NCBI RefSeq assembly: GCF_900129635.1
Contig: NZ_FSRB01000001.1
Location: 2,953,501 to 3,017,500 of the forward strand
DNA: 64,000 nt
Direction of reading: 5' to 3'
Source of the DNA: Singulisphaera sp. GP187
GTDB taxonomy: Bacteria > Planctomycetota > Planctomycetia > Isosphaerales > Isosphaeraceae
The position numbers and the translations under genes were made by a program. Below, piece after piece: positions 8,562-16,681 of this stretch. Numbering within the stretch: position 1 is the first letter of the stretch; each line of letters begins with the position of its first letter. The notes under the pieces are model-generated. The model was not told the origin of the DNA, did not search any database, and saw nothing but the letters and a program-made list of their open reading frames with translations.

Positions 8562-9714
8562 TCCACTCGCCTGGATCGACGCCGAATCGGCCGATTGGAG
8601 CCAGCGTGGGCTCGCCCGAACGCTCGTGCCTCACGGGACCGCCACTCCCGGCCGGCAAGAGCGCGACGGTCGTTGGCTGGTGAACTTCGGCTCCAACGAC
8701 TACCTCGGTTTGGCGACCGATCCCCGCGTCATCGCGGCCGCGGTCCGGACCGCCGAGGCGCAAGGCTGGGGGGCGGGGGCCTCTCCCCTCGTGACCGGCT
8801 GGAGCGACGCCCACCAATCGCTCTGCGCGGACCTGACAGCGTTCGAACAGACCGAAGCGGTCACCCTGTTCCCCTCCGGCTTCGCCGCAAACCTGGGCAC
8901 GATCACGGCCTTGGTCGGCCCCGACGACGCCGTCTACGTCGATCGCCTCAACCATGCCTGCCTGATCGACGGGGCCCGGCTCGCAGGTGCCCGGCTTCGG
9001 GTCTACCCCCACAACGATGCGAACCGGCTCGGCACGATCTTGCAGCGGGATCGAGGGCGGTTTCGCCGCTCCTTGATCGCCACCGACGGCGTCTTCAGCA
9101 TGGATGGCGACCTGGCTCCGCTCGCCGACCTCGCCGACCTCGCCGACCGGTTCGAGGCCATGCTGCTCGTCGACGAAGCGCACGGGACCGGCGTGTTCGG
9201 TCCCGACGGCCGAGGCTCGGCCGCCGCTTGCGGCGTGGCCGAACGGGTGACGATCCGGGTGGGCACGCTCTCGAAGGCCCTGGGGTCAGTGGGAGGGTTC
9301 GTCACGGGTTCGCAACGGCTGATCGACTGGCTGATCAATCGCGCCCGTCCGCTGATCTATTCGACGGCCCTGCCCCCCCCTGCCGCGGCCGCCGCGAGTC
9401 AGGCTCTCGCAATCGCACGAGCGGAACCGTGGCGCCGGGAACGGCTCCATGCCATGAGCCTCAGGCTTCGCCAAGCCCTCATGGCCAGCGGCCTCGACGT
9501 GGGTGCGTCGGCCGGCCCCATCGTGCCGGTCCTGATCGGTTCCCCGCAAAAAACCTTGGAACTGGCCGAGCGACTCCGAGACCGGGGCTTCCTGATCCCG
9601 GCGATCCGGCCCCCGACCGTCCCCGATGGGACCGCTCGGCTCCGCATCGGCCTCTCCGCGGCCCACCACGATGAGGACATCTCTCGGCTGATCGACGCCC
9701 TCACAAGCTCTTGA
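8554..9714 (+). CDS. bioF: 8-amino-7-oxononanoate synthase
   Basis: BioF condenses a pimeloyl thioester with L-alanine in biotin synthesis and uses PLP. The 386-residue protein shows FGSNDYLGL at 45-53, the DEAHGTGV block at 207-214 and the PLP lysine Lys241 in TLSKALGSVGGFV. The start at 8554 overlaps the preceding synthase stop and puts the protein at normal family length; an in-frame start 78 bp earlier would only add non-conserved residues. Related enzymes of the alpha-oxoamine synthase family (KBL, SPT) cannot be fully excluded, but bioB nearby favours BioF. Confidence 0.92.
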   Translation: MADPLAWIDAESADWSQRGLARTLVPHGTATPGRQERDGRWLVNFGSNDYLGLATDPRVIAAAVRTAEAQGWGAGASPLVTGWSDAHQSLCADLTAFEQTEAVTLFPSGFAANLGTITALVGPDDAVYVDRLNHACLIDGARLAGARLRVYPHNDANRLGTILQRDRGRFRRSLIATDGVFSMDGDLAPLADLADLADRFEAMLLVDEAHGTGVFGPDGRGSAAACGVAERVTIRVGTLSKALGSVGGFVTGSQRLIDWLINRARPLIYSTALPPPAAAAASQALAIARAEPWRRERLHAMSLRLRQALMASGLDVGASAGPIVPVLIGSPQKTLELAERLRDRGFLIPAIRPPTVPDGTARLRIGLSAAHHDEDISRLIDALTSS

Positions 9715-9769
9715 GCGTTGATTTTGAGAAAGAGTCGGGGATGGTGCGTCCGGCCGCCGATCGTTAGGC

Positions 9770-10969
9770 TTGTCGAGAGTTTTCAACCCGGTCGACAGGA
9801 TCGTTCGGAGTCATCAGCCCTTGGATTGGGAATCCCTGAGAGCGGCCGAGTTCCCCATTACCGAGCGTTGGGCCTACTTCGACCACGCGGCGGTGGCACC
9901 GATTCCGCGTCGCACGGGCAACGTCCTGCGAGCCTGGGCCGACGACCAGGAACAGAACGGGGTGATCCACTGGCTCGATTGGGAGCGCAAACTCGGGACG
10001 ACCCGCCGCCAGATCGCCGAGTTGATCAATGCCGAGGTCGATGAGATCGCCTTCGTCAACAGCACCACCCACGGCATCGGCCTGATCGCCGAGGGTTTCC
10101 CCTGGCGCAATGGCGACAACGTCGTCACCGCGGCCGAGGAATACCCATCGAATATTTACCCCTGGATGAACCTGGCGAGCCGAGGCGTGGAGCTGCGCAC
10201 CGTCCCGAGCCGCGACGGTCGGGTCTGGGCACGTGACCTGGCCGCGGCGATCGACGACTCGACCCGGCTCTTGACCATCAGCCACGTCGAATTTGCCTCG
10301 GGCTACCGGAATGACCTCGACGCCCTCGCCGAGCTCTGCAAGGCACGCGGGATCGCCTTCTTCGTCGACGCGATCCAGGGGCTCGGCCCGTTGGTCATCG
10401 ACGTGAAGCGGACGCCGATCGACTTCCTCGCGGCCGACGGCCACAAGTGGCTCTTCGGTCCCGAGGGAGCGGGCCTGCTCTACGTGCGCCGCGACTGGAT
10501 CGACCGGCTTCGCCCCCTAGGCGTCGGCTGGCACAGCGTGGTCAACTCCTTCAACACCCCCGGATTCAACTTCACCTTGAAACCGAGTGCGGAACGGTGG
10601 GAAGGGGGCTCATTTAGCATGCCGGGTCTTCAAGCCTTCGGCGCAAGCCTGAGCCTGATCATGGAGCTTGGCAAGGAGGCGGTCTCGGAACGCATCCTCG
10701 AGCGAGCCGAGGCCGTCCGGGAGCTGGCCCGATCGGCCGGCTGGCAGGTCTACGGCTCGCCCCGCGCGGACGACCTTTCGGGGATCGTGGCCCTCGAGCG
10801 CGAGGGGATCGACCCCGACGCGGTCGTTCGTCGGCTCCGCGCCGACGGAATTGCGGTGGCCTCGCGGCGGGGACGCCTCCGAATCAGTCCGCATGTTTAT
10901 AATAATGATGCCGACCTCGAACGGCTCCGAATCGGACTCGTCTCGAGTCAGGCCCGCGCCTCGGGGTGA
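9770..10969 (+). CDS. Class V aminotransferase (cysteine desulfurase-like)
   Basis: A 399-residue fold-type I PLP enzyme. It has the N-terminal YFDHAAVAPIP segment, NSTTHGIGLIA near 97-107, the PLP-binding aspartate in FFVDAIQGLG (Asp200) and the Schiff-base lysine Lys226 in ADGHKWLFGPEG. This pattern fits the isopenicillin-N-epimerase/SufS-like branch. No catalytic cysteine loop typical of SufS is evident, so the substrate is open. The first in-frame start is a TTG at 9770; a downstream TTG near 9826 is possible. It lies 55 bp after bioF but is not BioA, which belongs to class III. Confidence 0.85.
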   Translation: MSRVFNPVDRIVRSHQPLDWESLRAAEFPITERWAYFDHAAVAPIPRRTGNVLRAWADDQEQNGVIHWLDWERKLGTTRRQIAELINAEVDEIAFVNSTTHGIGLIAEGFPWRNGDNVVTAAEEYPSNIYPWMNLASRGVELRTVPSRDGRVWARDLAAAIDDSTRLLTISHVEFASGYRNDLDALAELCKARGIAFFVDAIQGLGPLVIDVKRTPIDFLAADGHKWLFGPEGAGLLYVRRDWIDRLRPLGVGWHSVVNSFNTPGFNFTLKPSAERWEGGSFSMPGLQAFGASLSLIMELGKEAVSERILERAEAVRELARSAGWQVYGSPRADDLSGIVALEREGIDPDAVVRRLRADGIAVASRRGRLRISPHVYNNDADLERLRIGLVSSQARASG

Positions 10970-11008
10970 GCCGAACCGCTGGTCTTTCCCTCATTCCTCC
11001 AACCCAAG

Positions 11009-11533
11009 ATGATCATGACTCCGCGAACTTCCGACCCGTCGCGCACGGCCGTGTTCACCGGCACCTTTGACCCGCTCACGCTCGGGCACCTCGACGTGAT
11101 CCGCCGCGGCCGTCTCCTTTTCGAGCACGTGGTCATCGGAATCGGCGTCAACCCGAACAAAGCCTCACTCTTCAGCATCGACGAGCGCGTGGCCCTGGCG
11201 CGGGACATCGTCGCCTCATTCCCGAACGTTTCGGTCGAGTCGTTCGAAGAGCTGACCGTCCAGTTCGTCCGTCGGATCGGCGCACGGGTGATCTTGCGCG
11301 GGGTTCGCACGCTGTCCGACATGGAATATGAGTTCGGGATGTCCTTGACGAACAACCGGCTCGACCCGTTCGTCGAGACCGTCTTCCTCATGGCCGACGG
11401 CGAATACTCGCACGTCTCGAGCTCACTCATCAAACAGATCGCCCGTTACGGCGGAGCATCCTCGCTCGGCCGATTCGTTCCCGAGCAGATCATCGCCCCG
11501 ATCATGGCCAAGATGCAGGGGCAGTCCGGCTGA
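11009..11533 (+). CDS. coaD: Pantetheine-phosphate adenylyltransferase
   Basis: CoaD makes dephospho-CoA from 4'-phosphopantetheine and ATP. The 174-residue protein has the nucleotidyltransferase signature FTGTFDPLTLGHLDVI near residue 15, ILRGVRTLSDMEYE in the middle and the C-terminal VSSSLIKQIARYGG motif, all diagnostic. Two in-frame ATGs lie at 11009 and 11015 and either may be used. It is 39 bp after the aminotransferase and could be co-transcribed. Confidence 0.96.
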   Translation: MIMTPRTSDPSRTAVFTGTFDPLTLGHLDVIRRGRLLFEHVVIGIGVNPNKASLFSIDERVALARDIVASFPNVSVESFEELTVQFVRRIGARVILRGVRTLSDMEYEFGMSLTNNRLDPFVETVFLMADGEYSHVSSSLIKQIARYGGASSLGRFVPEQIIAPIMAKMQGQSG

Positions 11534-11570
11534 AATCCCACTGTCGAGCCGTGTCTATATAACGATCTAT

Positions 11571-11605
11571 CTTGTAGGGTAGGCACGGCCCACCAGGTTT
11601 CGCCT
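11571..11605. repeat. Intergenic repeat, half copy
   Basis: CTTGTAGGGTAGGCACGGCC and the following CACCAGGTTTCGCC match the left arm and flank at 1192-1225, with two substitutions. No right arm is seen before the next gene, so this is a solo half of the palindromic repeat family. Confidence 0.7.
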
Positions 11606-11650
11606 CGGCAGGCAAACGGCCACCCACCCAACCCGCGGGCAGAATGGCGG

Positions 11651-12349
11651 TCAGATCCAGGTGTGAGGAATCAGCAGATCACGATCCCATTTCCGAACGG
11701 CAAACCCATAACTCAGAAGCATTTCTTGGAGTAACTGGTAGGCCGCAACCGCCTTTTCGCCCGAAGAATAGCTCAGCCAACCGGTAAAGGAATCGTCATT
11801 GATCCGGATTCGAGACGTATCAACCGTCGTCTTACCGCACATCGCCTCGAAGACCCCCGCCAGTTGATTGAGGATTGGCTCAACCTCCGCGGATTCCACC
11901 GGCACGCGTTCGAACGAGGGGTCGGGCCACTTGAAATTGAGTGAACAGCTCAGGGAATGCTCATCGCGCATCGGGTCCTGGATCAACCAGAGCGGTTCCG
12001 ACTCGTAGCGCACCCAGAGCTTCTCGACGCCGACCCGTCGCCTGGGGTCCGTCGGTTGATTCGGGGCCTCTTCGTGCTCGTTCTGAGCCGCGGTGGTCGC
12101 GGATTCGGGCCGGGGCGAGCGTGACCGCGCTTCCGCCTCGGTCACCCGGCGGCTCGCCTGCTCCAGCCGTGCCGTGCTTAAAACCTCGTATGCCTGGGAC
12201 ACGATCCGAAACGCCCAAGCCGTTCCGCCGGTATCTGGGTGATGCTTCTTGGCTTGGCGTCGGTAGGCCTCGTGGATTTCCCGGAGCGTGGCCTCAGGTG
12301 TCACTTCCAGGACCACGTGCGGCTCGACTTGAAAGCTGAATGCGATCAC
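11651..12349 (-). CDS. J-domain (DnaJ-like) protein
   Basis: A 232-residue protein with an N-terminal J domain at about 10-60. The HPD tripeptide that activates Hsp70 is present in KKHHPDTGG near 36-44, with EAYRRQAKKHH before it and QAYEVLS after it. The remainder has no zinc-finger or G/F region and ends in an unrecognised domain, so it is a type III J protein. It lies 170 bp downstream of mcsB on the same strand. A link between Hsp70 and protein-arginine phosphorylation is attractive but only suggested by position. Confidence 0.8.
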   Translation of the reverse strand: MIAFSFQVEPHVVLEVTPEATLREIHEAYRRQAKKHHPDTGGTAWAFRIVSQAYEVLSTARLEQASRRVTEAEARSRSPRPESATTAAQNEHEEAPNQPTDPRRRVGVEKLWVRYESEPLWLIQDPMRDEHSLSCSLNFKWPDPSFERVPVESAEVEPILNQLAGVFEAMCGKTTVDTSRIRINDDSFTGWLSYSSGEKAVAAYQLLQEMLLSYGFAVRKWDRDLLIPHTWI

Positions 12350-12519
12350 ACCTATCCCCTGGGAAGGCCGGCCTTCGACGACTCAAAGCGCATTGCGGGC
12401 GTCGCGAATCGAATCGGTCGACTGCGCACAGGCCCGGCTCTCAGAGAAAAGTCTAGGTTACAATACCCAGAGGAGAGTGAGTGAGTGTTGGAAAGGATCG
12501 GTCGACAACGAGCGGTCGC

Positions 12520-13584
12520 TCATTCGGGTTCCACGTGCCGGCCGTTCGACAAACGGCTTCGAAGGTACGAGGCGCGGGCGACGTTTCGCTCCTCCACTCC
12601 CAGTTCCGTCCCTTGGATTTTCTGGAGATAGGCGGGCTGAGTCTGGATGAAGAGCTCGTTGACGGTGGCGATCTCGAGGTCGTCGATCAGGCCGAGGTTG
12701 ATCCCCATCCGCACGCTCGAGAGGAGGAGCATCGTCTCTTCGCTCGAGATCGTGTGCGCGGTTTTGAGGACGCCGTAGGCCCGGCTCACCTGGTCGTGGA
12801 GGTGTTGTCGCCGCTCATTCATGAGGACTTGGCGGGCGGTCCTCTCATACTGAATGACTTGCGGGACGACATCAGTGAGGATCCGAATCAATTCCAGCTC
12901 GCTCTTGCCGAGGGTCTGCTGGTTCGAGATCTGGTAGAAGTCGCCGAACGCTTGGGTTCCTTCGCCGTAGAGGCCGCGAACCGCCAGGTTGATTTTCTGG
13001 AGGGCCCGGAAGACCTTATCAATCTGCTTGGTCTGGACCAAGGCGGGGAGGTGAAGCATCACGCCCACCCGAATTCCGGTGCCGACGTTGGTCGGGCAGG
13101 CGGTGAGGTAGCCGAGCTGGGCGCTGTAGGCGTAGGCGAGATATTCTTCGAGCTGGTCATCGAGCCGGTTGATCCGGTCCCAGACCTCGTGGAGCGACAG
13201 GCCCGAGAGCATGACCTGGATCCGCAGGTGGTCTTCCTCATTGACCATGATCGAGATGTTTTCCAGCGGCCCGATCGCGACGCCCCGGGCTCCTTCGCCG
13301 TTGGCGAGTTCGCGCGAGACGAGCTGGCGCTCGACGAGGAATTGGCGGTCGAGCGACGTCATGTTGTTGACGTCGAAGTAAGACAGGTCGAGGCCGGCCG
13401 TGGTCAGGCAGGACTTAAAGTTTCCCTCGATCTCGGTCTTCTCGCCCCGGCTCGCGCGGTTGCTGAAGGGAAAGTCGGCTAGGTTGCGCGCCAGTCGAAT
13501 GCGCGAGCACATGACGATATCGCTTTCGGGGCCCGTGCCACGAAGCCACTCGCCGGAGTTTCTCGTCAAGTCATCCAGATTCAT
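12520..13584 (-). CDS. mcsB: Protein-arginine kinase McsB
   Basis: McsB phosphorylates arginines on proteins and, in Firmicutes, marks them for ClpCP degradation. The 354-residue protein has the phosphagen-kinase signatures SRIRLARN at 27-34, NEEDHLRI at 115-122 and CPTNVGTG at 163-170, and then GLYGEGTQAFGDFYQISNQ. All catalytic blocks look intact. Near the C-terminus the phospho-arginine sensing motif known as RDxxRA in Bacillus appears as RNVARA (333-338), with Asn in place of Asp. The start overlaps the mcsA-like stop by 4 bp. No ctsR or clpC lies nearby. Confidence 0.95.
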   Translation of the reverse strand: MNLDDLTRNSGEWLRGTGPESDIVMCSRIRLARNLADFPFSNRASRGEKTEIEGNFKSCLTTAGLDLSYFDVNNMTSLDRQFLVERQLVSRELANGEGARGVAIGPLENISIMVNEEDHLRIQVMLSGLSLHEVWDRINRLDDQLEEYLAYAYSAQLGYLTACPTNVGTGIRVGVMLHLPALVQTKQIDKVFRALQKINLAVRGLYGEGTQAFGDFYQISNQQTLGKSELELIRILTDVVPQVIQYERTARQVLMNERRQHLHDQVSRAYGVLKTAHTISSEETMLLLSSVRMGINLGLIDDLEIATVNELFIQTQPAYLQKIQGTELGVEERNVARASYLRSRLSNGRHVEPE

Positions 13585-14081
13585 GCGTCGGCGTCCTTGG
13601 GGCGGAGCTGGTCGCGCAGCCGCGCGGCCAGCTCATAATCTTCGCGGGCGATCGCGTCTCGCAATTGGGTCCGGAGCCGGAGCCGCTCGCTCTCAGCCGG
13701 ACGCCTCCGCGCCACCTTGCCCACATGCCGCGTCGCACCGTGCGTACGGCTGATCAAGGGGAGCAGGCCCCGCGCGAACACGCGATAGTCGTGGGGACAT
13801 CCGAGCCGGCCTTTGGCTCGGAATTCCATGAACTTAAGGCCACAGTCGGGACAAGTCAGACTGGCGAGCTCGCCCACCAACTCGCCTACATTCGTCACAA
13901 TCAGACTCTGAATGACCGCATCGAGCGCCAGGCTCGGAGCGGACTCGGGCAAGGCCACGCCCGCCTCGCGGGCGCAGGCCACGCACAGGTGAAGTTCACG
14001 GCGCTGGCCATCGACCGTCTCGGTCAGATGGACCGTCGCTTCGTCCTGACAGTGCTGACACGTCATGAGTCGACCATCCAT
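13581..14081 (-). CDS. mcsA: McsA-like zinc/UVR-domain activator, second copy
   Basis: A 166-residue McsA homologue, the expected activator of McsB. The first zinc module has CQHC near the N-terminus and CVACA about 30 residues later. The second has CPDC followed by GRLGCPHDY, where the fourth expected cysteine is replaced. A UVR motif (LRDAIAREDYELAARLRDQL) closes the protein. Translation may start at 14081 or at the in-frame ATG at 14066, just before CQHC. It overlaps mcsB by 4 bp and follows the first mcsA copy by 15 bp, so the three are one operon. Confidence 0.85.
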   Translation of the reverse strand: MDGRLMTCQHCQDEATVHLTETVDGQRRELHLCVACAREAGVALPESAPSLALDAVIQSLIVTNVGELVGELASLTCPDCGLKFMEFRAKGRLGCPHDYRVFARGLLPLISRTHGATRHVGKVARRRPAESERLRLRTQLRDAIAREDYELAARLRDQLRPKDADA

Positions 14082-14096
14082 CCGACGAGGCGGTTC

Positions 14097-14606
14097 TCAA
14101 CGCCCCTGTTCGTGCTCGATCGACTTGATCTTGTCACGCACATGCGCCGCCGTTTCATAATCTTCGGCCGCGACGGCACGTTTCAAGTCGTTCCGCAATT
14201 GAATCAACGTCGTCTGCTGCTGACTATTCCGGGGTGCGCGTTTCGGAACCTTTCCCGAGTGCCGCGTCTCATCGTGGATATTCTCGAGGAGAGGCATCAA
14301 CTCGTCGCGAAAAACTTCGTAATCGTAGGGACAACCGAGCCGGCCCGAGTTGCGGAACTCCAAGAAGGTGATCTGGCAGATCGGACAAGCCTGGCGGTCG
14401 GCCGGAGACGACTCACGAGCGGATCCGGTTCCGCTGACGATCAACTTCTTGGCCAGCTCGCTCATCGGAGCCGGCTCCTGCGCTTCCTCGACCGGGGTCA
14501 GGTGCTGGCGCGCATGCTCATCGCAAAAGTGATATTCGCGAGGTTTTCCCCGTTCGATGTCGGTGATATGAAACGTGGCCGGCTTGGCACATTTCTGGCA
14601 TTTCAT
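14097..14606 (-). CDS. mcsA: McsA-like zinc/UVR-domain activator, first copy
   Basis: A 169-residue McsA homologue at the head of the mcsA-mcsA-mcsB operon. It starts MKCQKCAKPATFHIT, with CDEHA completing the first metal site. The second module is CPIC plus GRLGCPYDY, again lacking the fourth cysteine. The UVR motif is LKRAVAAEDYETAAHVRDKI. I chose the ATG at 14606, preceded by a GGAG-type ribosome site, over an in-frame ATG 81 bp upstream, because the zinc module then begins at residue 3 as in Bacillus McsA. The two copies are clearly paralogous but diverged. Confidence 0.85.
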   Translation of the reverse strand: MKCQKCAKPATFHITDIERGKPREYHFCDEHARQHLTPVEEAQEPAPMSELAKKLIVSGTGSARESSPADRQACPICQITFLEFRNSGRLGCPYDYEVFRDELMPLLENIHDETRHSGKVPKRAPRNSQQQTTLIQLRNDLKRAVAAEDYETAAHVRDKIKSIEHEQGR

Positions 14607-14722
14607 CTGGCAATCTCCACCGACCCCGACCGGTTGCCGACGACCTTTGCCCCTGGTCCGCGGTCGATCGCCGCGGACCGGTTGCACTCGACTTCCGCGG
14701 ACACGGGGCTCCGCTGAATCCT

Positions 14723-14750
14723 ATTGTAATTCGGCCATCCGGGGTGTCAA
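14723..14750 (-). promoter_or_regulatory. Sigma-70-like promoter of the mcsA-mcsA-mcsB operon
   Basis: Read on the minus strand, TTGACA (14750-14745) and TACAAT (14728-14723) are separated by 16 bp, a near-consensus housekeeping promoter. The first mcsA start codon lies 117 bp downstream. No inverted heat-shock CIRCE element or CtsR-like direct repeat is seen around it. Confidence 0.65.
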
Positions 14751-14876
14751 GCAACCCAGCCCCCCGAGCAAGCCCTTCGCCCCTGTTAAACGGTTACGCG
14801 TTAAATCTTGACATCAAAAGGCTTTTGGACAAGGGGGCGGTCCCGCCGACCCGCGACCGATCGGAGGGCGGACGAC

Positions 14877-14905
14877 TTGCCTATCCGCCCCCTGGCTGCT
14901 AAGAT
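14877..14905 (+). promoter_or_regulatory. Probable sigma-70 promoter for trpE
   Basis: TTGCCT at 14877 and TAAGAT at 14900 are spaced by 17 bp, 107 bp before the trpE start. Both hexamers deviate from consensus, so this is a moderate call. No leader peptide with tandem Trp codons is evident between it and trpE. Confidence 0.4.
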
Positions 14906-15011
14906 CAAACGCCTCGGCCAGCCCGGATCGGTGCGGCCGGGATCGCGCGAACGAGCATCACGTTGAGGACTCGGGGCACGACAGACCGGTCCGGGCGAGC
15001 AAGCGAAGGTT

Positions 15012-16517
15012 ATGGGCCCCCACCGTCCTTCTTTCGAAGAATTTTGTCGCTTGGCCGAACAGGCGCCATGCGTTCCGGTCTATCGCCAACTGATGGGTGA
15101 CGGCCTGACTCCGGTCTCGGCCTTCCATCGGATCGAGCGATCAGCCCCTTCGTTTTTGTTCGAGAGCGTGATCGGCGGCGAGAAAGTCGGCCGGTTCAGT
15201 TTCCTCGGCACCGAGCCTTATCTGACGTTCGAGGCGCGCGGGACCGAGGTCACGATCACCGAGACCGTCGCTCCCGAGAATGCGCTCCGGCTCACGTCGG
15301 AAAATCCGTTCGAGAACCTCCAAGGCCTGCTCGAACGCTATCGGGCGGTCCAGCTCCCGGGTCTTCCCCGGTTCGCGGGGGGAGCGGTCGGCTACGCCGC
15401 CTACGACGCGGTCCGCTACACCGAGCGACTCCCGAACGGCCCGCCCGATGACCGCGGACTGCCCGACCTCTTGTTCGCCTTCTACAACCGGATGGTCCTC
15501 TTCGACCACATCCGCAAGACGATCCTGGTCGTCGCCCATGCCGACGTCGCGGCCGGCCCCAAGAGCGACCTCCGCGCCGCCTACGACCAGGCCTGCGCCC
15601 GAGTCGACGAACTGGCCGCCCGCCTTGCCCAGCCGGGGCCCGAGTTGACGGTCCGCGACATCGAGACCGACGGCCCGTTGCGGCTGACGCCCCAGTCGAA
15701 CTTCACACGCGAAGGGTACGAGCAGGTCGTCCGCCACTGCCAGGAATACATCAAGGCGGGCGATATTTTCCAGGTGGTGCCCAGTCAGCGGTTTCAGCTC
15801 GAGACGACGGCCGCCCCTTTCGACATCTATCGCGTACTCCGGGTCGTCAATCCGAGCCCCTTCCTGTTTTATCTCCCGTTCGGCGACTTCTGCCTGATCG
15901 GCAGCTCGCCGGAAATTCTCGTCCGGGTCGAAGATTCCACCGTCACAATCCGCCCGTTGGCCGGAACGCGCCGGCGCGGCAAGGACGAGGCCGAGGATCA
16001 GGCGCTGGCCGAGGAGCTCTTGAACGATCCCAAGGAGCGCGCCGAGCATATCATGCTCGTGGACCTGGGCCGGAACGACGTGGGCCGGGTGGCCGACTTC
16101 ACGACGGTTCAGTTGTCCGACGTCATGAAGGTCGAGCGCTACTCGCACGTCATGCACATCACGTCAAACGTGACCGGCCGGCTGAGCGCGGGCAAGACGG
16201 CCTTCGATGCCCTGCGCGCCGGCCTGCCGGCCGGAACGGTCTCGGGCGCGCCCAAGGTTCGCGCCATGCAGATCATCGACGAGGTCGAGCCGCAAAAACG
16301 CGGTCCGTACGCCGGCGCGGTCGGCTACATCGACTTCACCGGCAATATGGACACCTGCATCGCGCTGCGAACCCTGGTGCTCAAGGGGACGACCGCCTAC
16401 GTCCAGGCCGGGGGCGGCGTGGTCTACGACAGCGTCCCCGCCGACGAATACGAAGAGACGATCAACAAGGCGCGCGGGCTGCTCAAGGCGATCGAGATCG
16501 CCGAAACCCAGCTCTGA
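15012..16517 (+). CDS. trpE: Anthranilate synthase component I
   Basis: TrpE makes anthranilate from chorismate with ammonia from the TrpG glutaminase, the first step to tryptophan. The 501-residue protein has the N-terminal feedback region with FLFESVIGG (family LLES) near 48-56, and the chorismate-binding core with IKAGDIFQVVPSQRF, VNPSPFLFYL, SSPEILVR, RPLAGTRRRG, LVDLGRNDVGRV and PAGTVSGAPKVRAM. These distinguish it from most PabB proteins, though PabB is a close alternative. No trpG or other trp gene is adjacent. Confidence 0.93.
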   Translation: MGPHRPSFEEFCRLAEQAPCVPVYRQLMGDGLTPVSAFHRIERSAPSFLFESVIGGEKVGRFSFLGTEPYLTFEARGTEVTITETVAPENALRLTSENPFENLQGLLERYRAVQLPGLPRFAGGAVGYAAYDAVRYTERLPNGPPDDRGLPDLLFAFYNRMVLFDHIRKTILVVAHADVAAGPKSDLRAAYDQACARVDELAARLAQPGPELTVRDIETDGPLRLTPQSNFTREGYEQVVRHCQEYIKAGDIFQVVPSQRFQLETTAAPFDIYRVLRVVNPSPFLFYLPFGDFCLIGSSPEILVRVEDSTVTIRPLAGTRRRGKDEAEDQALAEELLNDPKERAEHIMLVDLGRNDVGRVADFTTVQLSDVMKVERYSHVMHITSNVTGRLSAGKTAFDALRAGLPAGTVSGAPKVRAMQIIDEVEPQKRGPYAGAVGYIDFTGNMDTCIALRTLVLKGTTAYVQAGGGVVYDSVPADEYEETINKARGLLKAIEIAETQL

Positions 16518-16681
16518 ATCGACGATCCCACGTTGGCGTGCTCCCTGTCTTCTGCCCTCCCAAGGCGAGCGGGAGCGTGCGTTCCCGGCTCGCCTCAGAA
16601 TTCCCCAAAAAAAGTTGTATCCCAAGGCCCTCGTTCCCGCATTATGGGAAGACCTGTCGAGGGCAGAGGGGTTCCACTCAA

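Noticed and set aside
14805..14813. TTGACA at 14808 as the trpE -35 box
   Set aside because: No acceptable -10 hexamer lies 15-19 bp downstream; the pair at 14877/14900 fits better.
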